Assembly (NCBI GenBank): GCA_003174035.1
Contig: PRDV01000002.1
Location: 1-5,498 of the forward strand
Direction of reading: 5' to 3'
Length of the DNA: 5,498 nt
Source of the DNA: Candidatus Babelota bacterium
Lineage (GTDB): Bacteria > Babelota > Babeliae > Babelales > Babelaceae
Shown here: positions 1 to 3,972 of the stretch, piece by piece
Layout: each line of letters starts with the position of its first letter
Numbering within the stretch: position 1 is the first letter of the stretch
The notes under the pieces: model-generated
The model's database searches: none
Told to the model about the DNA's origin: nothing
What the model saw: only the letters and a program-made list of their open reading frames with translations
Translations under genes and position numbers: made by a program

Positions 1-108
1 TTAAGTACATTGTAAATCCTTTTGTTAAGTAAGCGTATAGCATCTGAGCATGCTAGATTAGCATGCTAGATTAGTATTGTTAGGGTAGCATTTTCTTACC
101 GTGGAGAG
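1..108. other. Intergenic region at left edge, no gene seen
   Basis: I see no coding region here on either strand. It lies downstream of the minus-strand thioredoxin-like gene that stops at 109. The only structure is a 13-base tandem repeat at 47-74, annotated separately. No T-rich intrinsic terminator for the upstream gene is evident. Confidence 0.6.
47..74. repeat. Two tandem 13-bp repeats with palindromic core
   Basis: The unit AGCATGCTAGATT occurs at 47-59 and again at 60-72, followed by AG. Its first eight bases, AGCATGCT, are self-complementary, so the two copies (47-54 and 60-67) can also pair as an 8-bp stem with a 5-nt loop. This could be a weak terminator for the minus-strand gene ending at 109, although no T-run follows the stem on that strand. 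It could also be a protein-binding site. Confidence 0.6.
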
Positions 109-582
109 TCAAGATTTTTTCTGCTTACTTTCAGGTGCAGCAGTTTTTTTTGACGTATCTTTTTTAATTGTTTCCTTTTCTTTTTTTTGGGCTACTAACT
201 CATTAAACTTAGCTATTGCATTCTCCAGCGTAGTTTTTGAAAGTCCGCCAGTTGTACGGTGAAGAATCTTTCCTTTATAGCTGAAAACGAGCGTAGGGAT
301 ACCAGAGATAGACAAATCATCCATATGGTCTATGAGCTTTTCATCAGAGGTATTTGCATCTATAGCACAAAATCTGATAGTACTATGAGCCGAGGCGGCT
401 TTTTTAAAATGGGGCTTGGTAGCGCGGCATGGCCCGCAATGTTCTCCTGAATACATAACAATAAGTGGTTTTTCGTCAGCAAAAAATTTCTCATACTGAG
501 CGAGCGTCGTTATTTCTTGAACATTTGCCAAGATGACCGTGGCAGAAAAAAGAAGTGAAGACGCTATAAAACGATAAAACAT
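109..582 (-). CDS. Exported thioredoxin-like protein, CGPC active site, Lys-rich tail
   Basis: This is a 157-residue protein. Residues 1-19 look like a Sec signal peptide, with probable cleavage after Ala19, so the mature protein should act outside the cytoplasm. A thioredoxin fold follows, with CGPC at 49-52 and the cis-proline loop IPT at 95-97. The usual Trp before the first active-site Cys is His48, and the buried Asp of classical thioredoxin (six residues before that Cys) is Met43. From about residue 132 to the end the protein is Lys-rich and probably disordered. The start is supported by AGGAGA (588-593) five bases upstream of ATG. The gene lies 71 bases downstream of a paralogue (654-1133), with no clear terminator between, so the two may be co-transcribed. 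Thiol-disulfide exchange is likely from the fold; the substrate is unknown. Confidence 0.88.
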   Translation of the reverse strand: MFYRFIASSLLFSATVILANVQEITTLAQYEKFFADEKPLIVMYSGEHCGPCRATKPHFKKAASAHSTIRFCAIDANTSDEKLIDHMDDLSISGIPTLVFSYKGKILHRTTGGLSKTTLENAIAKFNELVAQKKEKETIKKDTSKKTAAPESKQKKS

Positions 583-653
583 AATCTTCTCCTACGTTAG
601 ACAGATATGTTTATAGAATACCTTTTTGTACCTATTATTCAACTGGTCCAAAA

Positions 654-1133
654 TTACGCTTTTTTCGCGCTTTTCTTGGGTGGTGCTTTAGTTTTTTTTG
701 GTGGGGCAACCACTTTTTTTGCGGGCTTTTTAGCTTGAGATTTTTTTTCTTCTTTTTTAGGGTTCTCTTTTATTGGTTCTACACAGCCTTTGAGAGCACC
801 AATCAGCTGATTCTTATTGAGTACTCCCACATGTTTAACAATAATAGTGGGTATAGCCTCAACACCAAAGGTATCTGCTATTTCCTTGAATTTTTCGTTA
901 TCTGCATCTACATTAACAAAAAGAACTTCCTTTTTAAGCGACTGTGCAGCCTGATTGAAAGGTTCCTTCATAGATTTGCATGCGCTACACCAAGGTGCAT
1001 AGAACATGATACAGAGAGGTTTTTTCTCGGTGAGTACTTGTCTAAATTCTTTCATAGAGCTTATTTCTTTCACCTCAGCAGCTATGTAAGAAGTGAAGAG
1101 TGTGATAAGAATAAGAGCAGTTCGTAGCATCAT
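654..1133 (-). CDS. Exported thioredoxin-like protein, CSAC active site, Lys/Pro-rich tail
   Basis: This is a 159-residue protein. Residues 1-19 form a signal peptide ending in Ala-Ala. A thioredoxin fold follows with WCSAC (CxxC at 49-52) and cis-proline IPT at 94-96. CSAC is less typical than CGPC and suggests a different redox potential. The buried Asp position is Met43. Extra cysteines lie at 41 and 117. Compared with the neighbouring paralogue, the segment from the cis-proline to the last helix is about eight residues shorter (residues 95-107), removing much of the usual beta4-beta5 hairpin. Residues 122-159 form a Lys/Ala/Pro tail that resembles histone H1-type tails in composition. The ATG is doubled (MM); AAAGGA at 1140-1145 fits the first ATG, six bases away. 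It lies downstream of the 1194-1209 terminator, so it probably has its own promoter, which I could not identify with confidence. Confidence 0.87.
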   Translation of the reverse strand: MMLRTALILITLFTSYIAAEVKEISSMKEFRQVLTEKKPLCIMFYAPWCSACKSMKEPFNQAAQSLKKEVLFVNVDADNEKFKEIADTFGVEAIPTIIVKHVGVLNKNQLIGALKGCVEPIKENPKKEEKKSQAKKPAKKVVAPPKKTKAPPKKSAKKA

Positions 1134-1186
1134 AGTTAATCCTTTCGCATGATAGATACTAGTGTAGCAAAAGGGAAGAAAATGAG

Positions 1187-1210
1187 AAAAAAAAGGGCCC
1201 GAAGGCCCTC
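1187..1210 (-). terminator. Intrinsic terminator with UUCG tetraloop
   Basis: Read on the minus strand, AGGGCC and GGCCCT (1209-1204 and 1199-1194) form a 6-bp GC-rich stem around a TTCG loop, followed directly by an eight-T run (1194-1187, counting the last stem base). It lies eight bases past the stop codon of the 1218-1454 gene and separates it from the thioredoxin pair downstream. Confidence 0.92.
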
Positions 1211-1217
1211 AATGCTT

Positions 1218-1454
1218 TTAGTATTTTCCTTTTGCGCGGTCACTAGCAACGGTTCGCTTTTTAGGTTGCATTTCACGTACACGATGATCTGAATGTGCTC
1301 GAGCATGTTCTTCACTTAATTTAGCGATTTCTTCGTTGAGTCTATCACGCTCATGTATCTTGTGTTTGAGCTCCGCTTCCATGCGAGCCATATGTTCTGG
1401 ATTTGCAGATAATGCACCGACGCTGAGAACCATAACACCAAGTAGCATTTTCAT
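1218..1454 (-). CDS. Small exported coiled-coil protein, function unknown
   Basis: This is a 78-residue protein that I do not recognise. Residues 1-17 form a signal peptide with probable cleavage after ALSA. The mature part, from about residue 20 to 60, is highly charged and helical, with Met/Leu/Ile at heptad-like spacing and many Glu, Lys, Arg and His, which suggests a short coiled coil. The last 17 residues are basic. A very G-rich ribosome binding site (AAAGGGGGG) sits just upstream of the ATG. A terminator follows the stop, and the previous gene's terminator lies upstream (about 1583-1610), so it is probably a single-gene transcript. A small periplasmic chaperone-like or envelope structural role is possible but unproven. 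Confidence 0.75.
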   Translation of the reverse strand: MKMLLGVMVLSVGALSANPEHMARMEAELKHKIHERDRLNEEIAKLSEEHARAHSDHRVREMQPKKRTVASDRAKGKY

Positions 1455-1497
1455 GGATCCCCCCTTTCTTAAAATTGTTAACGTATACCTGTTTTTC

Positions 1498-1516
1498 AGA
1501 TTCTACCTTAGAATCT
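1498..1516. repeat. Perfect 8-bp inverted repeat upstream of coiled-coil gene
   Basis: AGATTCTA (1498-1505) and TAGAATCT (1509-1516) are perfect inverted copies separated by 3 bases. The repeat sits 44 bases upstream of the ATG at 1454, inside the probable leader or promoter of that gene, so it could be an operator or a leader hairpin. Confidence 0.6.
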
Positions 1517-1526
1517 ATCAAGAATT

Positions 1527-1556
1527 AGTATGCTCAAGTTGCGGGAGAATCTGCAA
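1527..1556 (-). promoter_or_regulatory. Possible promoter for 1218-1454
   Basis: On the minus strand, TTGCAG (1556-1551) and CATACT (1532-1527) are 18 bases apart. The -10 differs from consensus by its first base. The same 18-base spacing is seen at the three other candidate promoter sites of this window, which is the main support. The predicted start lies just upstream of the 1498-1516 inverted repeat. Confidence 0.35.
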
Positions 1557-1576
1557 GAGAATTCTAAAAAAAGGAC

Positions 1577-1610
1577 AAAAAAAAGAGGGAGACCGAAAGA
1601 TCTCCTTCTT
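1577..1610 (-). terminator. Intrinsic terminator of the small-protein/histone-like operon
   Basis: On the minus strand, the arms at 1610-1601 and 1592-1583 pair over 10 positions with one A-C mismatch. The loop is 8 bases and the stem ends in a run of T (1584-1577). It lies 35 bases past the stop codon at 1645, the expected end of the operon transcript. Confidence 0.8.
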
Positions 1611-1644
1611 AGATAGTGTATCACTGAGCGAAATTTCATATAGC

Positions 1645-2424
1645 TTAGCTGAGCTTTTTACGACGTGATGCGGCAGTTCTTTTAGCTGCTGCACCTCTTT
1701 TGGCTGCAGTAACACGTGTATGACTTACGCTCATTGCTTTTGCGCCCCGAGCTGCTCGTGTTGAACGTGCGCTTGTTGAGCGTTCGCTTGTTGAGCGTGC
1801 GCTACGGCGTGGGGTAGAATTTCCCTCAAAAAGACTTTCAAAGAAGCCTACGTAAGGATTTCGACGGTTTGACGCCGCTTTTGAGGCAGCCGCTTTACGC
1901 GTTCCTTGAGTGCCTCTTGTAGAGGCAGCTTTAGCAGCTGTTGTACGTCGTACGTGAGTGCTTGTAGTTGAGCGCCTTGGTGTTTCTTCAAAAAGTCCAG
2001 CGTCATGTGAACGTTTTTTTGCAGCGGTTTTAGCAATACCCGCATGTCGAGCATGAGTTTTTGCAGTTGAGCGCCTTGGTGTTTCTTCAAAAAGTCCAGC
2101 GGCATGGGAGCGTCTTTTTGCAGCAGTAGTTTTAGCAAGGCCTGCATGTCGAGCATGAGTTCTTGCTGCGGTACGACGTCTTGGTGTTTCCTCAAAAAGT
2201 CCTTCACCATGCACGCGTCTTCTTGCTGCGGCTGATGCAACATGTTTTTTAGCAGATGCTGCTTTTAATTTACCTGATGCACGCAATTTGGTACATTCAC
2301 TTCCTCGGCATACATGCGGAGCAAGGCCGCCTAAACGACCAGCAATTGCATGCTGTTTAGATGTTCCACCGCGAATGCCGGCAGCTTTTTTTGCCACGCG
2401 GCGCGTAGTTACTGTTCTAGCCAT
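1645..2424 (-). CDS. Histone-like Arg/Lys/Ala-rich repeat protein with KGG-like N-terminal motif
   Basis: This is a 259-residue protein with, by hand count, about 41 Arg, 22 Lys, 53 Ala and only 12 acidic residues. There is no signal peptide, so it is cytoplasmic and almost certainly binds nucleic acid. Residues 18-44 carry a GGTxxQHxxAGRxGG motif followed by APHxCRGxxC, shared with the 61-residue protein next door. Residues 68-167 hold three repeats of 35, 33 and 32 residues, each with GLFEETPRR and then a THxRxxxxAK-type basic stretch. A degenerate fourth (187-212) ends in TPRRS. Residues 208-226 contain Ser/Arg repeats. TPRR resembles the SPKK/SPRR minor-groove-binding motif of some eukaryotic histones. 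In composition it recalls chlamydial Hc2 (HctB), but I see no claim to homology. The frame is open further upstream, to 2517; I chose the ATG at 2424 because AAAGGA lies five bases before it and because a longer form would overlap the preceding gene. It is the last gene of the operon. Confidence 0.87.
   Translation of the reverse strand: MARTVTTRRVAKKAAGIRGGTSKQHAIAGRLGGLAPHVCRGSECTKLRASGKLKAASAKKHVASAAARRRVHGEGLFEETPRRRTAARTHARHAGLAKTTAAKRRSHAAGLFEETPRRSTAKTHARHAGIAKTAAKKRSHDAGLFEETPRRSTTSTHVRRTTAAKAASTRGTQGTRKAAASKAASNRRNPYVGFFESLFEGNSTPRRSARSTSERSTSARSTRAARGAKAMSVSHTRVTAAKRGAAAKRTAASRRKKLS
1770..1798. repeat. 15-bp tandem repeat encoding Ser/Arg repeats
   Basis: CGCTTGTTGAGCGT occurs at 1770-1783 and 1785-1798, a 15-base period equal to five codons. 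It encodes the repeated Ser-Ala/Glu-Arg-Ser-Thr units near residues 209-222 of the histone-like protein, suggesting growth of the gene by slippage or unequal exchange. Confidence 0.75.
1924..2223. repeat. Three coding repeats of about 100 bp
   Basis: These are three imperfect repeats (2119-2223, 2020-2118 and 1924-2019) within the histone-like gene. The best conserved block, TTGGTGTTTCTTCAAAAAGT, starts at 1977 and 2076, and with one change at 2181, giving spacings of 99 and 105 bases (33 and 35 codons). A second conserved block, GCATGTCGAGCATGAGTT, occurs near 2042 and 2143. All spacings keep the reading frame. Confidence 0.85.
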
Positions 2425-2429
2425 AGTTT

Positions 2430-2435
2430 TCCTTT
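2430..2435 (-). promoter_or_regulatory. RBS fixing the start of the histone-like gene
   Basis: AAAGGA on the minus strand is five bases before the ATG at 2424. The longer in-frame start at 2517 would place the first 31 codons over the end of the preceding gene and gives an N-terminus unlike the rest of the protein. Confidence 0.8.
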
Positions 2436-2443
2436 GTAAGTTT

Positions 2444-2629
2444 TTATTCCTTACTCTCTTTAGAACATTGGCGACCTCGACATTTGTGAGGAGCTTTACC
2501 GCCTGCACGTCCAGCATTTACGTGTTGTTCACGTGTTCCGCCACGCATTTTTGGTGGCTGCTCAACCTGTTCAGCTTCTGCATGTTCATGAGAGTCTTGG
2601 CCAAAGGCCAATCTTTTATTATCTTCCAT
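2444..2629 (-). CDS. 61-residue hydrophilin-like protein with KGG-like and CRGxxC motif
   Basis: This small, very hydrophilic protein has no signal peptide. Residues 1-27 are acidic and polar, with repeated Glu, Asp and His. Residues 29-55 carry RGGTxxQHxxAGRxGG followed by APHxCRGxxC, the same motif as residues 18-44 of the histone-like protein encoded 19 bases downstream. The first half resembles GGxxTxxxH...GRKGG repeats of B. subtilis GsiB, E. coli YciG-type KGG proteins and plant group 1 LEA proteins, which are stress-linked hydrophilins. The second half, with His36, His48, Cys50 and Cys55, could bind a metal ion; that is inference. A GTG start four codons upstream (2641) is possible, but AAGGA four bases before the ATG at 2629 favours the shorter form. 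Confidence 0.82.
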   Translation of the reverse strand: MEDNKRLAFGQDSHEHAEAEQVEQPPKMRGGTREQHVNAGRAGGKAPHKCRGRQCSKESKE

Positions 2630-2633
2630 ATCA

Positions 2634-2638
2634 TCCTT
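2634..2638 (-). promoter_or_regulatory. RBS favouring the ATG at 2629
   Basis: AAGGA lies four bases before the ATG at 2629 and falls inside the alternative GTG-initiated reading (2641), which itself has no convincing ribosome binding site. Confidence 0.65.
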
Positions 2639-2652
2639 CACGCGCGAAATCT

Positions 2653-2811
2653 CTACTTCCCTTTTAAGGGATTTTCAGTTCTATGTTGTACCGTACCGTT
2701 ATTTTCACCAAAAGGTCCACGTTCTTTACTCGGCCGCTTGTGCGACCGAGTACTTGTTTGTTTAGCTTGTGAGCTACCGTGAGCCTTATTGTCTTTTGCT
2801 TTATGAGCCAT
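2653..2811 (-). CDS. 52-residue basic hydrophilic protein, function unknown
   Basis: This small protein is rich in Lys, His, Ser and Gly, with almost no hydrophobic residues and probably disordered. It begins MAHKAKDNK and has no signal peptide or cysteine. I recognise no family. The ATG at 2811 is chosen because AGAGGA (2818-2823) lies six bases upstream; the frame is open to 2925, but that extension would run through the preceding gene. It is in the middle of the operon, 16 bases after one gene and 22 before the next, and its composition fits the hydrophilin-like character of its neighbours. Confidence 0.78.
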   Translation of the reverse strand: MAHKAKDNKAHGSSQAKQTSTRSHKRPSKERGPFGENNGTVQHRTENPLKGK

Positions 2812-2817
2812 AAGACA

Positions 2818-2823
2818 TCCTCT
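2818..2823 (-). promoter_or_regulatory. RBS fixing the start at 2811
   Basis: AGAGGA on the minus strand is six bases before the ATG at 2811. It argues against the longer in-frame start at 2925, which lies inside the upstream gene. Confidence 0.75.
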
Positions 2824-2827
2824 CACG

Positions 2828-3004
2828 TTACTCTTGTTCTTCTTCAGATTTAACTGAAGCAGATTTCGGAGCCCTTGAAACTGTTTCTTCATGACGCTCA
2901 GTTTTTGATGATTCTGGCTGAGCACCCGCTTCTTTTTTTGTAGCTGTTGTTTCTTTTACGTCACGTTCTGTTTTGTTATAGTCTGATTTATTGTAGTTAG
3001 CCAT
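2828..3004 (-). CDS. 58-residue charged hydrophilic protein, function unknown
   Basis: It begins MANYNKSDYNKTE and ends in an acidic SEEEQE tail. It is rich in Lys, Glu, Thr and Ser with very few hydrophobic residues, has no signal peptide, and is probably disordered. AAAGGAT just upstream of the ATG at 3004 supports the start. The NKSDY stretch at residues 5-9 matches the C-terminal NKSDY of the preceding gene's product, backed by a 15-base identical DNA stretch, so the two genes seem to share ancestry or to have exchanged sequence. Family unknown; a LEA-like protective role is inference from composition only. Confidence 0.78.
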   Translation of the reverse strand: MANYNKSDYNKTERDVKETTATKKEAGAQPESSKTERHEETVSRAPKSASVKSEEEQE

Positions 3005-3034
3005 GGGCTATCCTTTCTTTAAATGGTTATTACT

Positions 3035-3205
3035 TTACTTTGAATAGTCTGATTTATTTGCGTGTGACTTTGAACCTTCATGAGACTTGCTGGTGCTTGC
3101 TTCATGAGTTCTGCCTGCCTGCGCTCCTTCATGAGACTTGCTGGTGCTTGCTTCATGAGTTTTGCCAGTTTGACCAGCGGTCATTTTTTTATCACGATTT
3201 TCCAT
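3035..3205 (-). CDS. 56-residue hydrophilic protein with two 17-residue repeats
   Basis: This small cytoplasmic protein has an N-terminus of MENRDKKMTAGQT, followed by two near-identical units of the form GxTHEASTSKSHEG (residues 14-27 and 31-44) with a 17-residue period, then a short NKSDYSK tail. It is made almost only of Lys, His, Glu, Ser, Thr, Gly and Ala, typical of a disordered hydrophilin. AAAGGA lies six bases before the ATG at 3205. Another ATG at codon 8 lacks a comparable site. The leader between this gene and the one before it is very like the leader between this gene and the next, suggesting cassette duplication. No family recognised. Confidence 0.78.
   Translation of the reverse strand: MENRDKKMTAGQTGKTHEASTSKSHEGAQAGRTHEASTSKSHEGSKSHANKSDYSK
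3075..3161. repeat. Two identical 36-bp direct repeats, 51-bp period
   Basis: The 36-base stretch at 3075-3110 is identical to 3126-3161, with a 15-base spacer. The 51-base period is 17 codons, so it encodes the repeated unit of the 56-residue protein. Perfect identity, including third codon positions, points to a recent duplication. Confidence 0.9.
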
Positions 3206-3229
3206 GATTCGTCCTTTCTTTTATGGTTG

Positions 3230-3373
3230 TTATTGTTCGTCATCTTCATCGTAATCTTGAGTCAAATACTCATCTTCATATTTATAAAAATCTCTGCGTA
3301 CATTTTTTTTCCTATGTACCATGCATTGTTGTTCACGGTTTGTTAGGGTACAGGTGCATTGATTATTTTTCAT
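3230..3373 (-). CDS. 47-residue protein, Cys-containing head and acidic tail
   Basis: This is the first gene of the operon. The N-terminal part has three cysteines (6, 8 and 17) and His20, followed by a basic patch (RKKNVRR at 21-27) and a strongly acidic, Tyr-containing tail (residues 33-47). There is no signal peptide. The CxC...C...H arrangement could bind a metal, but this is a guess. The ATG at 3373 has GAGG (3380-3383) six bases upstream, and a good promoter candidate lies 45 bases further up. I recognise no family. Confidence that it is a real gene is moderate: it is short, but it fits the spacing of the following genes (24 bases to the next ATG). Confidence 0.68.
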   Translation of the reverse strand: MKNNQCTCTLTNREQQCMVHRKKNVRRDFYKYEDEYLTQDYDEDDEQ

Positions 3374-3417
3374 GTAATACCTCACTTTTTTTACATAATA
3401 CTTACTACTACTCTTTC

Positions 3418-3447
3418 ATAATAGAAATAAAAGACACAAAAAAGCAA
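3418..3447 (-). promoter_or_regulatory. Probable promoter of the six-gene operon
   Basis: On the minus strand, TTGCTT (3447-3442) and TATTAT (3423-3418) are 18 bases apart. The predicted start near 3411 leaves a leader of about 38 bases before the ATG at 3373. The -35 overlaps the T-run of the terminator of the preceding gene, so the operon starts immediately after that transcript ends. Confidence 0.6.
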
Positions 3448-3476
3448 CAATTTCATGTTTTAATTTGAAATTGTTG
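3438..3476 (-). terminator. Intrinsic terminator overlapping the stop codon of 3453-3893
   Basis: CAACAATTTCA and TGAAATTGTTG on the minus strand (3476-3466 and 3455-3445) form a perfect 11-bp stem with a 10-base loop. It is followed by one C and six T (3444-3438). The last codons and the TGA (3455-3453) of the gene lie inside the hairpin. The stem is AT-rich, so efficiency may be moderate. Confidence 0.75.
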
Positions 3477-3893
3477 TCCATAGGAATCGAGAAGTGCCTG
3501 TATTGAGGTTAAAAGATCATTTTTCATGTCATTAATGAATGCTTCTTTTTCTTTCACCGGCGCATCTATTTCATCTAAATGTGCTGAACCTAATACAAAA
3601 TTGCGGCTCACACGCTCAAACTCTCTGTCAAAGCGGGCTGAAATATCATAATACATTTCTTGATCTCCGCGTGCGAGGGATGCAGATCTATATCCAAGAT
3701 TTTCTGATCGTAGCTCTTGCACATCCATCATCATGGATACTTTAATTTGATCAAGGAAGTCTTGTACCTTATCTCGAAGCCCGTAAACGGTATTTGGATA
3801 ATTCATGCGAGATGCAATTTCTACCGTAAGATTCGATTGAAATGCACTGCAGGGAAGAAACATGAGGGCGATTAGAAGTAAGAACTTTTTCAT
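3453..3893 (-). CDS. Exported helical protein, function unknown
   Basis: This is a 146-residue protein. Residues 1-17 form a clear signal peptide (MKK plus a Leu-rich core) with cleavage likely after CSA. Cys15 is within the signal region but does not fit a lipobox, so lipid attachment is unlikely. The mature 129 residues are charged and predicted by eye to be mostly helical, with several long amphipathic stretches (about 38-62 and 107-138). There are no cysteines in the mature part and no motif I recognise. The start has a full AAGGAG site five bases upstream. It has its own promoter candidate and terminator, so it is probably a single-gene unit. A periplasmic or secreted role is expected; the function is unknown. 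Confidence 0.78.
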   Translation of the reverse strand: MKKFLLLIALMFLPCSAFQSNLTVEIASRMNYPNTVYGLRDKVQDFLDQIKVSMMMDVQELRSENLGYRSASLARGDQEMYYDISARFDREFERVSRNFVLGSAHLDEIDAPVKEKEAFINDMKNDLLTSIQALLDSYGQQFQIKT

Positions 3894-3904
3894 GACATCT
3901 CCTT

Positions 3905-3942
3905 AAATTATTCTATGATATAATTTTATAATAGAATAATTT
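3905..3942. repeat. Perfect 12-bp inverted repeat overlapping a promoter
   Basis: AAATTATTCTAT (3905-3916) and ATAGAATAATTT (3931-3942) are perfect inverted copies around a 14-base AT-only-but-one spacer that is itself nearly symmetric. The repeat covers the -10 and start region of the candidate promoter for 3453-3893, so it could be an operator; it could also help stop transcripts arriving from the thioredoxin gene to the right. Confidence 0.75.
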
Positions 3943-3957
3943 GGGAGAAATATGCAA
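3928..3957 (-). promoter_or_regulatory. Probable promoter of 3453-3893
   Basis: On the minus strand, TTGCAT (3957-3952) and TATTAT (3933-3928) are 18 bases apart. It matches the operon promoter at 3418-3447 in spacing and -10, and both have TTCTATTAT around the -10. The predicted leader is about 28 bases. Confidence 0.6.
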
Positions 3958-3972
3958 GAAAAACGTGTACGA

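Noticed and set aside
735..1127. 130-codon open frame on the plus strand
   Set aside because: It is antisense to the CSAC thioredoxin gene; its Phe run is just the complement of the Lys-rich tail.
1924..2223. CRISPR-like array
   Set aside because: The repeats have a period of 99-105 bases, are imperfect, stay in frame and encode protein repeats; there are no short repeats with unique spacers.
1848..2243. 131-codon open frame on the minus strand
   Set aside because: It is a shifted frame inside the histone-like gene; it stays open because the repeats are in multiples of three and stop-poor. It has no convincing start site.
2288..2782. 164-codon open frame on the plus strand
   Set aside because: It lies antisense across three well-supported small genes and reads as a Cys/Phe-rich mixture with no family resemblance.
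2653..2925. 90-codon version of the 52-residue gene
   Set aside because: Its first 38 codons overlap the 58-residue gene in another frame and read unlike the hydrophilic remainder; the ATG at 2811 has a good ribosome binding site.
3080..3468. Two plus-strand open frames (88 and 81 codons)
   Set aside because: They are antisense to the 56- and 47-residue genes and to the promoter region; the hydrophobic reading is a complement of Lys/Glu/Asp codons.
3453..3893. Lipoprotein reading of the exported orphan
   Set aside because: Cys15 is preceded by Phe-Leu-Pro, which does not fit a lipobox; cleavage after CSA by signal peptidase I fits better.
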